Shown here: positions 62,966 to 64,000 of the stretch, in pieces | Numbering within the stretch: position 1 is the first letter of the stretch | Layout of the letters: the number at the start of each line of letters is the position of its first letter | NCBI RefSeq assembly: GCF_029193575.1 | Contig: NZ_JARGCS010000043.1 | Location: 1 to 64,000, forward strand | Origin: Pseudomonas entomophila | GTDB lineage: Bacteria; Pseudomonadota; Gammaproteobacteria; Pseudomonadales; Pseudomonadaceae | Length of the DNA stretch: 64,000 nucleotides | Direction: 5' to 3' | The notes under the pieces: generated by a model | Seen by the model: only the letters and a program-made list of their open reading frames with translations | Told to the model about the DNA's origin: nothing | The model's database searches: none | Position numbers and translations under genes: made by a program

Positions 62966-63943
62966 CTATGCCTGGACATCGAGCGGACCCACCAACTTAA
63001 GATCCAGCGCTCGTTCCAGTGCAAGCGACGCGATGGCGAGGTCTTGCAGGCCAATACCCGAACTGTCGAAGATCGTGATGTCGGCGGGTCGGATGCGGCC
63101 GCTTGCGCCCCCCTCAATAACGGCCCCCAATGCGCAAATATCGTCTTGCGTGATGAGGTTCTGGTTGATGGCAGCTTCGAACTCGCCGAGCGTAATCGAC
63201 TGTTCTACCAGATCGGTAAAGAGCCGCGCTGAAGTGACCAACGAAACATCGAGTTCCTGCTTGCCACGCCCGTCCGCACCCATGGCACTGATATGCGTGC
63301 CAGGCCGCACCCACGCACGCGACACCAAGGGTTGCCTCGCCGCAGTGACAGTAATGACGATATCAGCCGTCTCGACGGCAGTTTGGAGATCGCAGGCCTC
63401 GGCATCCTGAATGCCCAGTTCGCGCCGGACGCGCTCGGCAAATAGCTCAGCCACTTGCATGTTGCGATTCCATATTCGGATGCGGTCGATGGGCCGAACC
63501 GCGATGGCCGCCTGCAGTTCAAACCACGCCTGATGACCGGCGCCCACAATGGCCAGGCTTCGACTATCGGCTCTTGCGAGGTGACGCATGGCTGCGCCGT
63601 TGGCAGCGGCTGTTCTCAGCGACGTCAGATGGGTGGCGGCGATGAGCGCCTTGGGAAACCCTGTTTCGGCATCAAGCAGTAGCGTCGACGACGCATGGGC
63701 TGGAAGCCCTGCATCACGATTGCAGGGCCAGTAACTTCCCAGCTTCGCACCATAAACGCCGCCCTTGTCCAGCGCGCCGCACTTCACACCGAATAGCTCG
63801 TCCGCGGTCGGCCCCTTTGCCATTACCGCAGGATAGGCGCGCGCCTCACCTCGAACGAGTTGGCGGAAAACATCCTCAACCACCTCGATTGCATCCACCA
63901 TGCTAATGACGTGGGCGGCAACCTCCTCACTGACAAAAAACAT
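62966..63943 (-). CDS. Ornithine cyclodeaminase/mu-crystallin family NAD(P)-reductase (EutC/BhcD/DauB-like)
   Basis: 325 residues from ATG 63943 with AAGGGGA upstream. VKCGALDKGGVYGAKLGSYWPCN, SLRTAAANGAAMRHLARAD, nucleotide-binding IVGAGHQAWFELQAA and ISAMGADGRGKQELD are hallmarks of the family, whose members include imine reductases such as iminosuccinate reductase. First gene of the three-gene operon; 35 bp before the dehydratase. DauB-like arginine dehydrogenase is an alternative. Confidence 0.87.
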   Translation of the reverse strand: MFFVSEEVAAHVISMVDAIEVVEDVFRQLVRGEARAYPAVMAKGPTADELFGVKCGALDKGGVYGAKLGSYWPCNRDAGLPAHASSTLLLDAETGFPKALIAATHLTSLRTAAANGAAMRHLARADSRSLAIVGAGHQAWFELQAAIAVRPIDRIRIWNRNMQVAELFAERVRRELGIQDAEACDLQTAVETADIVITVTAARQPLVSRAWVRPGTHISAMGADGRGKQELDVSLVTSARLFTDLVEQSITLGEFEAAINQNLITQDDICALGAVIEGGASGRIRPADITIFDSSGIGLQDLAIASLALERALDLKLVGPLDVQA

Positions 63944-64000
63944 GTGAATCCCCTTCTGACTTATCGCCATCGTTGAATAGGCAGCAGTCTCGGAAATTAT

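Overview
The window looks like chromosomal DNA of a fluorescent Pseudomonas of the P. putida/P. entomophila kind. The reasons are uniformly high GC, REP palindromes with the GCGGGGC core in several gaps, a Pseudomonas-type cyclic lipopeptide synthetase with tandem thioesterases and MacAB/NodT-type export genes, a benABCDKEF operon with a BenR-type activator site, and a complete XerCD dif site at 60616-60643. The dif site places the window at the replication terminus. Motifs matching the FtsK loading consensus GGGNAGGG point toward dif from the left, and one points back from the right.

Layout. 1-10.2 kb: the 3' end of a terminal lipopeptide NRPS (Ser module, then a last aliphatic module, TE-TE), macA-macB and a divergent LuxR regulator. 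10.4-14.2 kb: hisN, a lipoprotein, an alpha/beta hydrolase and a BenR/XylS-type AraC activator. 14.2-15.1 kb: a gene-free element made of a long imperfect inverted repeat with two hexanucleotide microsatellites. 15.1-22.3 kb: a compact malonate decarboxylase and uptake operon, mdcABCDEGH-mdcLM. 22.4-29.5 kb: an iron-type alcohol dehydrogenase, an unknown protein, a VOC protein, a GapN-like dehydrogenase and a GGDEF-EAL protein. 29.5-33.3 kb: a large LRR toxin/effector-like protein that stops before the usual catalytic cysteine. 33.4-35.3 kb: glutaminase and a LysR regulator that resembles MdcR. 35.4-44.3 kb: an OprM/NodT lipoprotein and LuxR (minus strand) divergent from the two-module initiating NRPS (starter C domain, Leu, Glx). 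44.4-52.3 kb: benABCDKEF preceded by two BenR/XylS half-sites 21 bp apart. 52.4-59.9 kb: a DUF457-type hydrolase, a TraX-like protein with a probable CTG start, LysR, a serine hydrolase, a chemoreceptor with an Aer-like layout and two small hypotheticals. 60.1-61.1 kb: a VOC protein, dif and arfB. 61.2-64 kb: a three-gene minus-strand operon encoding an ornithine cyclodeaminase-family reductase, a PLP dehydratase and a DauR/YheO-type regulator, which together suggest beta-hydroxyaspartate or (hydroxy)ectoine-type amino-acid catabolism.

How the parts fit. The two NRPS parts and their flanking luxR, macAB and oprM-type genes look like one split lipopeptide system. The starter enzyme lies 31.8 kb downstream of the end of the terminating enzyme, on the same strand. 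The predicted ends of the peptide (Leu-Glx ... Ser-Val/Ile) recall entolysin-class 14-residue lipopeptides. The benzoate system is split across the same stretch: benR sits beside the terminating half and benA beside the starter half. The probable mdcR is also 12 kb away from the mdc operon. The interval 14-44 kb therefore looks rearranged relative to the usual arrangements of three systems. Two genes (22465, 33335) have their Shine-Dalgarno sequence inside a perfect 10-bp hairpin, which could control translation. No transposase, integrase, tRNA, rRNA or CRISPR array was seen.
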